64,000 bases of DNA, from assembly GCF_012844305.1 (NCBI RefSeq), contig NZ_JABANE010000013.1, forward strand, positions 1 through 64,000, given 5' to 3'. A program made the translations under genes and the position numbers. Below are positions 25,678 through 33,235 of this stretch, piece after piece; positions within the stretch are counted from its first letter, which is position 1; every line of letters begins with the position of its first letter. The notes beneath the pieces were generated by a model. It was given only the letters and a program-made list of their open reading frames with translations, made no database searches and was not told the origin of the DNA. The stretch comes from Flammeovirga aprica JL-4. GTDB lineage: Bacteria; Bacteroidota; Bacteroidia; Cytophagales; Flammeovirgaceae.

Positions 25678-26370
25678 ATGTCATCTATAGCGGAAAATCT
25701 TCATTCTTTCAGACAAAAACTGGAAGGTACTTCTTGTAAACTGGTTGCTGTTAGTAAGACAAAACCTGTGGAAATGCTGCAGGAAGCTTATGATGCTAAC
25801 CAGAGAATATTTGGGGAAAACAAAGTGCAGGAGCTTGTAGACAAACATGAAGTCTTGCCTCAAGATATTCAATGGCATATGATCGGTCACCTTCAAAGAA
25901 ACAAGGTGAAATATATTGCTCCATTCGTCTCATTAATTCATTCCATTGACAGCCCAAGACTTCTAAATGAAGTACAGAAAAGAGCGGCACAGAATGATAG
26001 AGTTATCGACTGCCTGCTGCAACTCTTTATTGCTGAGGAAGAAACAAAATTTGGTTTCTCTAAAGAGGAAGTGATTGAGTTCCTTTCTTCTGAAGAATTT
26101 AAGGCCATGAAAAACATCAGAATTGTAGGTGTAATGGGTATGGCTACCAATACTTCTGACGAAGCGCAGGTGAGAAAAGAATTTTCATCTTTAAAAGATA
26201 TTTCTGAAGAATTAAAAGATAAATTTAATAACTTAGAGAATGTGAAAATTTCAGAAATTTCTATGGGTATGAGTGGTGACTTCCCTATAGCAATTGAAGA
26301 AGGAAGCACAATGATTCGTGTAGGAAGTGCCATCTTCGGAGCAAGAAACTATGGTACCCCGAAACACTAG
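25678..26370 (+). CDS. yggS: YggS/PLPBP-family pyridoxal-phosphate homeostasis protein
   Basis: A 230-residue cytosolic protein with the alanine-racemase N-terminal barrel fold. It binds PLP and helps keep free PLP and amino-acid pools in balance; no catalytic reaction is established. The PLP lysine is Lys27 in A-V-S-K-T-K-P. Other family motifs are F-G-E-N-K-V-Q-E-L, W-H-M-I-G-H-L-Q-R-N-K, G-V-M-G-M-A-T, I-S-M-G-M-S-G-D-F and I-R-V-G-S-A-I-F-G-A-R. Directly follows the DUF4199 gene. Confidence 0.94.
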   Translation: MSSIAENLHSFRQKLEGTSCKLVAVSKTKPVEMLQEAYDANQRIFGENKVQELVDKHEVLPQDIQWHMIGHLQRNKVKYIAPFVSLIHSIDSPRLLNEVQKRAAQNDRVIDCLLQLFIAEEETKFGFSKEEVIEFLSSEEFKAMKNIRIVGVMGMATNTSDEAQVRKEFSSLKDISEELKDKFNNLENVKISEISMGMSGDFPIAIEEGSTMIRVGSAIFGARNYGTPKH

Positions 26371-26430
26371 CTTTTAATGTTACGTTTAATTCAATAGGAA
26401 TTAAAAAAGATCTTAAATTAATTAACTAAA

Positions 26431-27141
26431 ATGAGACAACAACAAGATTATGCGTTTCAACGCAGTCAGAGGAGTATTGATGATATAGCTGGTATTCAAA
26501 ACTCGTTTATGACAAAAGTTTACGGATGGATGAGTGCCGGATTAGTAATTACTGCTTTAGTAGCGATGTTCGTTGCCAACAATGCTAGTAATATGGCCTT
26601 AGTAGCCAACAATTATTGGATATTAATTATAGCACAATTTGGTTTGGTGATCTTCTTAAGTGCAAGAATCCACAAGATGTCAGCGGTTACAGCTACTACA
26701 TTATTTATATTATATTCTGCTCTAACTGGAGTTACCTTATCCTCTATTTTCTATGTTTACCCTTTGGCTAACATCGGGTCTACGTTTTTAATTACAGCAG
26801 GTACATTTATAGGCATGAGTATCTTTGGTTTAACAACCAAAAGAGATTTGACTTCAATGGGTAACCTTTTATACATGGCTTTACTAGGTTTAATCCTAAC
26901 ATCAGTAGTCAACATTTTCTTAGGCAGTTCATTAGTGTATTGGATTTCTTCTGCAGTAGGTGTATTGATCTTCGTAGGATTAATTGCTTTTGATTCTCAA
27001 AAATTAAGAGATATGGGTTATCAAATTGCAGATGGTGAGTCAGCTCAAAAAATGGCTATCCATGGTGCTTTAAGCTTATACTTAGATTTTATCAACTTAT
27101 TCTTATTATTACTCCGTTTCTTTGGCGGATCAAGAGACTAA
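26431..27141 (+). CDS. Bax inhibitor-1 / YccA family membrane protein
   Basis: A 236-residue inner-membrane protein with seven hydrophobic segments between about 30 and 232. It has the BI-1 signatures M-T-K-V-Y-G-W-M near residue 29, a late F-D-S-Q-K-L, and the C-terminal A-L-S-L-Y-L-D-F-I-N-L-F-L-L-L-L. Members act as pH-sensitive calcium leak channels or interact with FtsH; which applies here is not known. The first ~25 residues are hydrophilic and Gln-rich. A perfect terminator follows. Confidence 0.93.
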   Translation: MRQQQDYAFQRSQRSIDDIAGIQNSFMTKVYGWMSAGLVITALVAMFVANNASNMALVANNYWILIIAQFGLVIFLSARIHKMSAVTATTLFILYSALTGVTLSSIFYVYPLANIGSTFLITAGTFIGMSIFGLTTKRDLTSMGNLLYMALLGLILTSVVNIFLGSSLVYWISSAVGVLIFVGLIAFDSQKLRDMGYQIADGESAQKMAIHGALSLYLDFINLFLLLLRFFGGSRD

Positions 27142-27165
27142 TAAGTTTTATTAGATATTAAAATT

Positions 27166-27206
27166 AACTCCTTGAAAGGCAAACGCTTTTCAAGGAGTTT
27201 TTTTTA
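27166..27206 (+). terminator. Terminator of the BI-1 gene
   Basis: AACTCCTTGAAA (27166-27177) pairs with TTTCAAGGAGTT (27188-27199), followed by a T run. Confidence 0.92.
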
Positions 27207-27765
27207 TAAGGAACTAAAAGAAATGGTTCATTTCGTGTTCCATAAAGACCTGATAAACGCTTTATTCTTCACCCATAACAAAAATAGTTTCACTTTAGAC
27301 TTAAAGCATATCCCGATTCAAAAAGTCATTTTCATTTTTCAAGAATAATACTGTTATTTGCAATACTATTTGCACTTAACATGACACAATTAAATCTCCT
27401 TGAAATCACTTTCTCTTCAAAAAAAGATGAATTGTGCTATTTTCAAGACTATGAATGTAAAATCTAATTTTTTCGAATAAGTACTAAATCAAAAACAAAT
27501 CATAGTTAATTCTAATCGCAAAACATTAATGGAATTAGTATGAGATAATTTTTAATTTGTACTTAATTACACACTCTCAAATCATTTTTCACTTCAGTAC
27601 TTATCACTTTATAATCATTGCTTTCAGTACTCAGAAAAAAATAAACAGAAAACTTTAGCTGTTTTTACTCATAAGAAACATTGCATCATTGCGGAGCAAA
27701 ATAGGTAATACTTTACAAGCTTTTTTTGAATTTTATACCCTTTTCACACTCAACTTTTAATTATT
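27207..27765. other. 559-base gene-free region before the metalloprotease gene
   Basis: No ORF of coding character on either strand. It holds AGTACT-family fragments: AAGTACTAAATCAAAAAC near 27485, TTTGTACTTAA near 27557, and two rightward CAGTACT units near 27595 and 27625. The distal promoter of the protease gene probably lies here but I cannot place a convincing -33/-7 pair. Confidence 0.5.
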
Positions 27766-29571
27766 ATGACTAAGATTTTTACTACTTTATTACTTGTATT
27801 GTCTGTGCAGTTCGCATTTGCACAAGATGATGTCTACTCTGAGTATCTACTCAGTAAACTCCAAGAATTAGAACATGATCATACTTCCTCACATGGAAGG
27901 CATCATGGAGGAAAAATAAATTGCGGTACTCCTCTTTTCCTAGAAGCTCACCGCAACTGGGGGCGCCTTAATGCCAAAGCACAAGCTGCTTTTACTGCTT
28001 CTTCGGGACGTCATACTTACGACAGCCCTAAAGTTTACGAATCACAATACTTCACACTTCATTACACATTAACTGGCGATGATGCAATTGACGCAACAGA
28101 TCAAGATGGAAACAACATCCCTGATTACATTGACCTCGTTGCTACTATTTCAGACAATGTGTTTAAAATTGATATTCAAGACAGAGGGTTCAATGCTCCT
28201 CCTTCTGATAGTGGATTAGGCGGTTCTAACAAGCCAGACATCTATATTTACAACCTTGAATCTGGTGTTTATGGAACTGTAGCTCCTGAGGTGAACCTTG
28301 GTGACAACTCCGCTACCACAATCACTGAAACGGCCTCTTATACTTCACATATGAATTTGAGAAATAACTATTCTGGATTTGGAGGCAGTGAGGAAGAAAA
28401 TCTTAAAGTAACACTGGCTCATGAGCTTTCTCATATGATTGACTTTGGGTATAACTACAATTTCCCTACGTGGTTCCTTGAAGCAAAAGGTGCTTGGGAA
28501 GAAAAAAGAATTTACCCCAATCTTACAGACAACTTCCAATATCTTACTTCATTTGTTAACCCTGATTATGCTTTAGATTATGGTTCATATAACATAGATG
28601 ACAATGCAGATGAAAAATCAACAAGATGGTACAGCGGATGGTTACTTTTCCAATTAGTTTATGAAAACCTTGAAGACCAGACTCATCCTTTCTTCAGAAA
28701 AATACTAGAAAGAGGTGTTGGATATACTTCTGATGAATGGGGCTACAGCTTTATCAACGGTGAGCTGGAAGACCTTTTTGGTATTGACCTTAACGAAGCC
28801 CACAGAAGGTTCAGGGTAACAATGGGCTTAATGACATCGGATACCAACATGAATGAAGATTATGTGTTGAAAGACGTTGCTAAATACAAAAACTACTTAA
28901 AAGATACTTATTCTAATGATGGTGAAAGGTATTCTTTTCTATACAAAGATTTTGGACCTATCAGCGTGGAGAGTGAATTCAGTTTAGATGCTAGTGCAAA
29001 TGAAATGGTAGAATACAGTAGTGCCACTGACGGTAATAACAGACTCAATCGCTTGGCGGCTGATTATTTACATTTCCAATCAAAAGGAGCTGAAAATGTA
29101 GAGATAAAACTTACAGCAGATGAAGATGAGGATGTGATGATGGATGTAATCTTGTTTAATACAACCACAAACAAAGCTACTGTGTTAACGGATTCGTCTA
29201 ACCATACGCTTACCATTGAAAATCCTGATCAATATGAATTTAAAATCATTGTAGTGACAAGAAATGATGATGAACTAGACGGAAGCACTGACGCCACTTA
29301 TCAAATCACGGCAAAAAAAGTTGGCAATGTAACAAGTCTTGTTGATGATTTACAGAAAATCACTATCGGGCCTAACCCAACGAATGGGTTGATCAATATC
29401 AGCTATGATGCTAACACAGTGAAAAATATTCTTGTACATGATATCACAGGAAAACTGAAAGGTACTTTTGAAGCAAAGACTTTCAATACAGATGTGGTAT
29501 TAGATGGTGAAAAAGGAATGTATTTTATCACACTCGATAATGGTAAAACTTTTAAGGTCATCAAAAACTAA
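27766..29571 (+). CDS. T9SS-exported putative zinc metalloprotease (MXAN_6640-like)
   Basis: A 601-residue protein. A signal peptide (ending A-F-A-Q) is followed by a His-rich propeptide segment (residues about 40-52). The catalytic region holds H-E-L-S-H (His219, Glu220, His223) with a downstream Glu in W-F-L-E-A-K-G-A-W-E, the pattern of MXAN_6640-type or gluzincin-like peptidases. The last ~75 residues are a type A T9SS sorting domain (P-N-P-T-N-G, D-I-T-G-K-L, G-M-Y-F-I-T-L). It should therefore cross the outer membrane by the gliding-linked type IX system and be attached to or released from the surface. Probable role: degradation of extracellular protein. Confidence 0.85.
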   Translation: MTKIFTTLLLVLSVQFAFAQDDVYSEYLLSKLQELEHDHTSSHGRHHGGKINCGTPLFLEAHRNWGRLNAKAQAAFTASSGRHTYDSPKVYESQYFTLHYTLTGDDAIDATDQDGNNIPDYIDLVATISDNVFKIDIQDRGFNAPPSDSGLGGSNKPDIYIYNLESGVYGTVAPEVNLGDNSATTITETASYTSHMNLRNNYSGFGGSEEENLKVTLAHELSHMIDFGYNYNFPTWFLEAKGAWEEKRIYPNLTDNFQYLTSFVNPDYALDYGSYNIDDNADEKSTRWYSGWLLFQLVYENLEDQTHPFFRKILERGVGYTSDEWGYSFINGELEDLFGIDLNEAHRRFRVTMGLMTSDTNMNEDYVLKDVAKYKNYLKDTYSNDGERYSFLYKDFGPISVESEFSLDASANEMVEYSSATDGNNRLNRLAADYLHFQSKGAENVEIKLTADEDEDVMMDVILFNTTTNKATVLTDSSNHTLTIENPDQYEFKIIVVTRNDDELDGSTDATYQITAKKVGNVTSLVDDLQKITIGPNPTNGLINISYDANTVKNILVHDITGKLKGTFEAKTFNTDVVLDGEKGMYFITLDNGKTFKVIKN

Positions 29572-29578
29572 ACTATTT

Positions 29579-30034
29579 ATGAAAAATCTATTTTTTACTT
29601 TTATCACCCTTCTTACTCTATTTTCCTGTGCTAAGACAACTAGTCAGCCAACAGAAAATATTGAGGTAATAAAAATGTCCAAAACAAGTTGCCGAGGAAA
29701 GTGCCCTCAATACTCTATAGTGATTTACAATTCTAAAAAAGCAGTATTGGAGGCTAAAAGCAATCTTGAAATGAAAGGAAAATACGCACTTGAATTAAGT
29801 GATGCCCAATACAATGAATTGGTAAAAGCTTTCGAAGATTCAGATTTTACTTCTTTTGATAAAGAATACACTTCAAAGGTTACTGATCTTCCTACAACAT
29901 ACATCAGTTTTCTAGCCAATGATGCTTTATATACCATAAAGGATTATCATGGTGCTCCTGAAAAACTGAAGGAACTTGAAAAGAAAGTCTCCAATCTACT
30001 AGAAATGGAAGGATGGGAAAAAACTGATATATAA
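29579..30034 (+). CDS. DUF6438 lipoprotein
   Basis: A 151-residue small lipoprotein with signal peptide and lipobox L-F-S-C-A at about 14-18. The core has the DUF6438 hallmark T-S-C-R-G-K-C-P-Q-Y-S-I-V-I-Y near residues 35-50, two conserved cysteines that may form a disulfide. Function unknown. I chose the ATG at 29579 because it gives a normal lipoprotein signal and lies 7 bases after the protease stop; an in-frame upstream start inside that gene gives no signal peptide. Close coupling suggests co-expression with the protease. Confidence 0.85.
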   Translation: MKNLFFTFITLLTLFSCAKTTSQPTENIEVIKMSKTSCRGKCPQYSIVIYNSKKAVLEAKSNLEMKGKYALELSDAQYNELVKAFEDSDFTSFDKEYTSKVTDLPTTYISFLANDALYTIKDYHGAPEKLKELEKKVSNLLEMEGWEKTDI

Positions 30035-30065
30035 TCAATTACACATCTGAAATAAATTGACCGTC

Positions 30066-30112
30066 AAAAAACACGTTTGAAGCCTTTTTTAAGCTTCCAA
30101 ACGTGTTTTTTT
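30066..30112. terminator. Bidirectional terminator
   Basis: AAACACGTTTG pairs with CAAACGTGTTT, with further pairing near the loop, flanked by A on the left and T on the right. It serves the convergent genes ending at 30034 and 30111. Confidence 0.9.
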
Positions 30113-30563
30113 ATTTGGAAGCATAGATCGCTTTAATATTTGGCTGTAAATAAGGCGAAAAAGTGGCTTGTAAACGGCCGTCTTCTGTGATATTAAGATG
30201 AAGGTTATTGAGGCTTGTGATACCGGGCTGTACTTGGTAAGTATATTCTGAATTCTCCAGTGCAACAACATTTTGCTCAGAAAGGCTCCAAGAAAATTGT
30301 ATTTCATCAGTATTAAATATCAAACGGACCGTTACCTGTGTTTCATTCTCTCTGATCACAGATATATAACTATTTCCAATTTCAGATTCTTCCAACTGAT
30401 CCACAATGTTAACACCTTCGTACTGAAAACCAGAAATAATATACTGTCCCTCTATATTTTTCGATAAATCAAGAGGGGCTACTTCCTCAGGTTGTTCAAA
30501 ACAAGAGATAAGAAAAAAAGGAATGACAACAAGTAATAGATGGGTAAATCTTGGGTTATTCAT
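30111..30563 (-). CDS. Small lipoprotein of unknown function
   Basis: A 150-residue protein with signal peptide L-L-L-V-V-I-P-F-F-L-I-S-C (lipobox Cys near residue 20) and an acidic linker, then about 110 residues of beta-strand pattern with regularly placed aromatic and Thr residues, resembling a lipocalin-like or similar small barrel. The family is not recognised. Start chosen at 30563 because it directly precedes the signal; upstream in-frame Met codons would put a hydrophilic tail before it. Its upstream region is shared with pxpA. Confidence 0.65.
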   Translation of the reverse strand: MNNPRFTHLLLVVIPFFLISCFEQPEEVAPLDLSKNIEGQYIISGFQYEGVNIVDQLEESEIGNSYISVIRENETQVTVRLIFNTDEIQFSWSLSEQNVVALENSEYTYQVQPGITSLNNLHLNITEDGRLQATFSPYLQPNIKAIYASK

Positions 30564-30576
30564 AGCTAAAAAGTAA

Positions 30577-30738
30577 TTCATGTAATTAGGTTTCTGTTCT
30601 TTACACGAAAGAATCATTTTTTAGATACTCTCTTCTATTCCTTACATGTAATCCTTTTATTTTATTTATTCTAAAAAGCACTACCCAAGTCATTCAATTA
30701 GAAAAGTAATCATTCATTTAATAAAATTACACATGTAA
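30577..30738. promoter_or_regulatory. Cluster of ACATGTAAT palindromes upstream of pxpA
   Basis: Three related sites occur between the divergent genes: CATGTAATTA at 30579, the perfect palindrome TTACATGTAA at 30642-30651, and TTACACATGTAAT at about 30727-30739. Repetition suggests a regulator site; the regulator is unknown. A similar CTTACATGTAAG lies before mreB. Confidence 0.4.
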
Positions 30739-30813
30739 TAAATAAGTTTAAATAAATGTTATCCCTTATTTTTGAGTACTTTATCTCTTAAAAGTGACAC
30801 TGTATTAAACTTG

Positions 30814-31563
30814 ATGATATTGAAAACAATAGACCTCAATGCGGACCTCGGCGAAGGTTTTCCTTATGATGAGCCACTTCTTCAGATTGTTTCTTCTTGC
30901 AACATTGCTTGTGGCGGACATACTGGCACTAATGAAAGTATTAGAAAAACCCTGCAACTCGCACGAAAATATGATGTCAATGTTGGTGCTCATCCCTCTT
31001 ATCCTGACCCTGAAAACTTTGGCAGGAAAGAGATGATTATTGCTTCTGAGGCCTTAAAACAATCCTTGATCGAACAGGTACAAAGTATTTTGAGCATTGC
31101 GGAAGAAGAAAACGTGACTGTTAGTTATGTGAAACCACATGGTGCTTTGTACAATAAAGCGATGGTAGATGATGACACTGCTAATATTGTTATTGAGGTG
31201 ATTCAAAGTTTTTCGAGCTCTTTGTCAATTATGGGGATACCTAACTCCATTCTAGAGAAGCTTTGTCTGGAAAATAACATTTCGTTTATCAAAGAAAGCT
31301 TTGCTGACAGAAGATATACTTCTGATGGGAAATTGGTTTCAAGAAGTAATGCAAATGCAGTGATTCATACTAAAACTGAAGTTTGGCAACAAATAAAAAG
31401 TAGTGTCGAAAACGGAACAATTGAAAGCATTGATGGAGAAATAATACATTTAAAAACAGACAGTATTTGCTTTCATGGCGACACTCCAGAAGCTTTAGAT
31501 TTAATTCAATTTGTCAAAAAAAATCTGGCAGAAAATGCCATTACTATAAAGTCATTTTTATGA
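30814..31563 (+). CDS. pxpA: 5-oxoprolinase subunit PxpA (LamB/YcsF family)
   Basis: The 249-residue subunit works with PxpB and PxpC in ATP-dependent opening of 5-oxoproline (pyroglutamate) to glutamate. Family motifs: I-D-L-N-A-D-L-G-E-G-F at the N terminus, S-C-N-I-A-C-G-G-H-T-G, V-G-A-H-P-S-Y-P-D, V-K-P-H-G-A-L-Y-N and I-C-F-H-G-D-T-P. The ATG at 30814 matches the family N terminus; an in-frame TTG at 30772 would add 14 residues with no counterpart. Its stop overlaps the pxpB ATG (ATGA at 31560-31563). Confidence 0.95.
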   Translation: MILKTIDLNADLGEGFPYDEPLLQIVSSCNIACGGHTGTNESIRKTLQLARKYDVNVGAHPSYPDPENFGRKEMIIASEALKQSLIEQVQSILSIAEEENVTVSYVKPHGALYNKAMVDDDTANIVIEVIQSFSSSLSIMGIPNSILEKLCLENNISFIKESFADRRYTSDGKLVSRSNANAVIHTKTEVWQQIKSSVENGTIESIDGEIIHLKTDSICFHGDTPEALDLIQFVKKNLAENAITIKSFL

Positions 31564-32228
31564 TTGAGGTCAAAAGATTCGGAGAAAAGAGTTTGATAAT
31601 TCAGTTTGAAAACATCATTTCCATTCCAGTTCATCAACAAGTAAAAAGCTATTATAAACAGCTTTCACATGCTTCTATTAAAGGTATTAGATCAATTTCT
31701 CCAGCTTATAATTCTATCACATTAATGTATGAGCCATTGGTCATTTCTTTTGATGCTTTAAAGGAAAAGGTTGAAAATTTAGAAATTAATTCCGATACTT
31801 CAATAGATCAAAAAGTGGTGGAGATCCCCGTTTGCTATGACAGTTCTTTAGGATTGGATATCGAAGAAGTGGCTCAATCAAAAAATATGTCAACAGATGA
31901 CATTATCAATTTACACACCGCTCCTCATTACACAGTGTATATGTTAGGCTTCTCTCCCGGTTTTATGTACCTCGGCGGTCTGAATCCTCAATTATTTACA
32001 CCAAGAAAGAAAACTCCACGACTTCAAATCCCTGCCGGTGCAGTAGGATTGGCAGATCAGCAAACGGGAATTTATCCTTCTCCTACTCCGGGTGGTTGGC
32101 AGATTATTGGGCAAACTCCGATTCCAATTTTTCAAGTCAACGAAAAACCGCTTGTTCAAATGGGGGATCAAATCAAATTCAAGCCCATTGACCTTGATAC
32201 TTTTCACCAACTAAAGAATACAAAATGA
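31560..32228 (+). CDS. pxpB: 5-oxoprolinase subunit PxpB (KipI-like)
   Basis: A 222-residue subunit with the allophanate-hydrolase subunit 1 fold. Visible motifs: I-P-V-C-Y, H-Y-T-V-Y-M-L-G-F-S-P-G-F-M-Y-L-G-G-L, and A-G-A-V-G-L-A-D-Q-Q-T-G-I-Y-P. B. subtilis KipI inhibits a sporulation kinase, but with PxpA and PxpC adjacent the 5-oxoprolinase role applies. Start and stop both overlap neighbours by ATGA, a tightly coupled operon. The start at 31560 was preferred to an upstream in-frame one lying inside pxpA. Confidence 0.95.
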   Translation: MIEVKRFGEKSLIIQFENIISIPVHQQVKSYYKQLSHASIKGIRSISPAYNSITLMYEPLVISFDALKEKVENLEINSDTSIDQKVVEIPVCYDSSLGLDIEEVAQSKNMSTDDIINLHTAPHYTVYMLGFSPGFMYLGGLNPQLFTPRKKTPRLQIPAGAVGLADQQTGIYPSPTPGGWQIIGQTPIPIFQVNEKPLVQMGDQIKFKPIDLDTFHQLKNTK

Positions 32229-33088
32229 GTTTTGAAATCATAAAAGGAGGATTGATGACCACCATTCAAGATGGAGGAAGGTATGGAGTACAAGACCAAG
32301 GAATTCCTGTTTCGGGTTTTATGGATGAATCTTCTGCTCAAATTGCGAATTCATTGGTGGGAAACTCTCCAAACTCCGCTTTATTGGAATGCTGTCAGGT
32401 AGGTTGTACTATAAAAGTAAATACGGAGTTTTCAGTGGCTTTTTATGGAGCACATATGGAACTTAAATTAAACAATCATTTAGTCCCTCAAGGAAAAATT
32501 ATCACCCTAACAACTGATGATATATTGAGTATTGGCTTTACCACAAAAGGAATGTATGGATACTTGGCCATTTCTGGTCAATTAAACATTTCAAAAATAT
32601 ATGATAGTTATTCTACCTATCTCCCTGCTCAATTTGGTGGGTATTATGGAAAAAAGCTAGAAGTAGGCGATGTTGTTCATATCCTCAAGCCCAATATTCT
32701 ATCCAATAGCTTTAGTGTTATCAAACCTCAAAATTTCCCTCAACATGTAGTTCTTGAAGCACTACCCGGCCCTGAATGGGATGAACTTCCAAAAGAAAGT
32801 CAAGAGCTATTATTATCATCCACTTATACCATAAGTAAAGACATTAATCGAATTGGATATCGATTAGAAGGCGACTCTATTCCTTTAGGAGCCAAAAAAG
32901 AAATCATTTCTTCTGGAATGGTTAAAGGCACTATGCAAATTACAAGTGCAGGAATTCCGATTATTATGATGGCTGATGCTCCTACTTCTGGAGGGTACTT
33001 GAGAGTATTGAATTTGACGGAAAGAGCGTGTGATCAGTTGGCACAGATGCAAGTCGGAAACAGAGTGGAGGTAAGAATGAAGAGGTAA
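32225..33088 (+). CDS. pxpC: 5-oxoprolinase subunit PxpC (KipA-like)
   Basis: A 287-residue subunit of the biotin-dependent-carboxyltransferase-like (allophanate hydrolase subunit 2) family. Motifs: G-G-L-M-T-T-I-Q-D-G-G-R-Y-G, P-V-S-G-F-M-D, S-N-R-I-G-Y-R-L-E-G-like (here I-N-R-I-G-Y-R), and late T-S-A-G-I-P-I-I-M-M-A-D-A-P-T-S-G-G-Y. It completes the pxpABC operon, with ATGA overlap to pxpB. The last codons lie in one arm of an inverted repeat shared with the 3' flank of pruA. Confidence 0.95.
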   Translation: MSFEIIKGGLMTTIQDGGRYGVQDQGIPVSGFMDESSAQIANSLVGNSPNSALLECCQVGCTIKVNTEFSVAFYGAHMELKLNNHLVPQGKIITLTTDDILSIGFTTKGMYGYLAISGQLNISKIYDSYSTYLPAQFGGYYGKKLEVGDVVHILKPNILSNSFSVIKPQNFPQHVVLEALPGPEWDELPKESQELLLSSTYTISKDINRIGYRLEGDSIPLGAKKEIISSGMVKGTMQITSAGIPIIMMADAPTSGGYLRVLNLTERACDQLAQMQVGNRVEVRMKR

Positions 33089-33096
33089 GAGGGAAG
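33069..33096. repeat. Purine-rich inverted repeat, left arm
   Basis: AGGTAAGAATGAAGA then a 7-base insert GGTAAGA and GGGAAG. The complement of 33203-33223 gives the same sequence without the insert and with one mismatch. The arm includes the pxpC stop codon. Confidence 0.6.
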
Positions 33097-33123
33097 TTTA
33101 AATTTCATTTTTTATTTACTACA

Positions 33124-33160
33124 AAAAAGAGCATAACCCTTTCGAATTATGCTCTTTTTA
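33124..33160. terminator. Bidirectional terminator between pxpC and pruA
   Basis: AAAAAGAGCATAA pairs with TTATGCTCTTTTT, flanked by A and T runs. Confidence 0.9.
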
Positions 33161-33202
33161 TATATTAGGAAGGTTTAAAGTTTCAAAAAGATAGAGTCAC
33201 CT

Positions 33203-33223
33203 CTTCCCTCTTAATTCTTACCT
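33203..33223. repeat. Purine-rich inverted repeat, right arm
   Basis: Its minus-strand reading begins AGGTAAGAATTAAGA and ends GGGAAG, nearly the same as the 3' end of pxpC. It lies 13 bases past the pruA stop. A third similar stretch is at 37389-37407. Confidence 0.6.
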
Positions 33224-33235
33224 CTTTCCTCAAAA

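Noticed and set aside
30772..30813. TTG start for pxpA
   Set aside because: The 14 extra residues have no counterpart; the ATG at 30814 gives the conserved N terminus.
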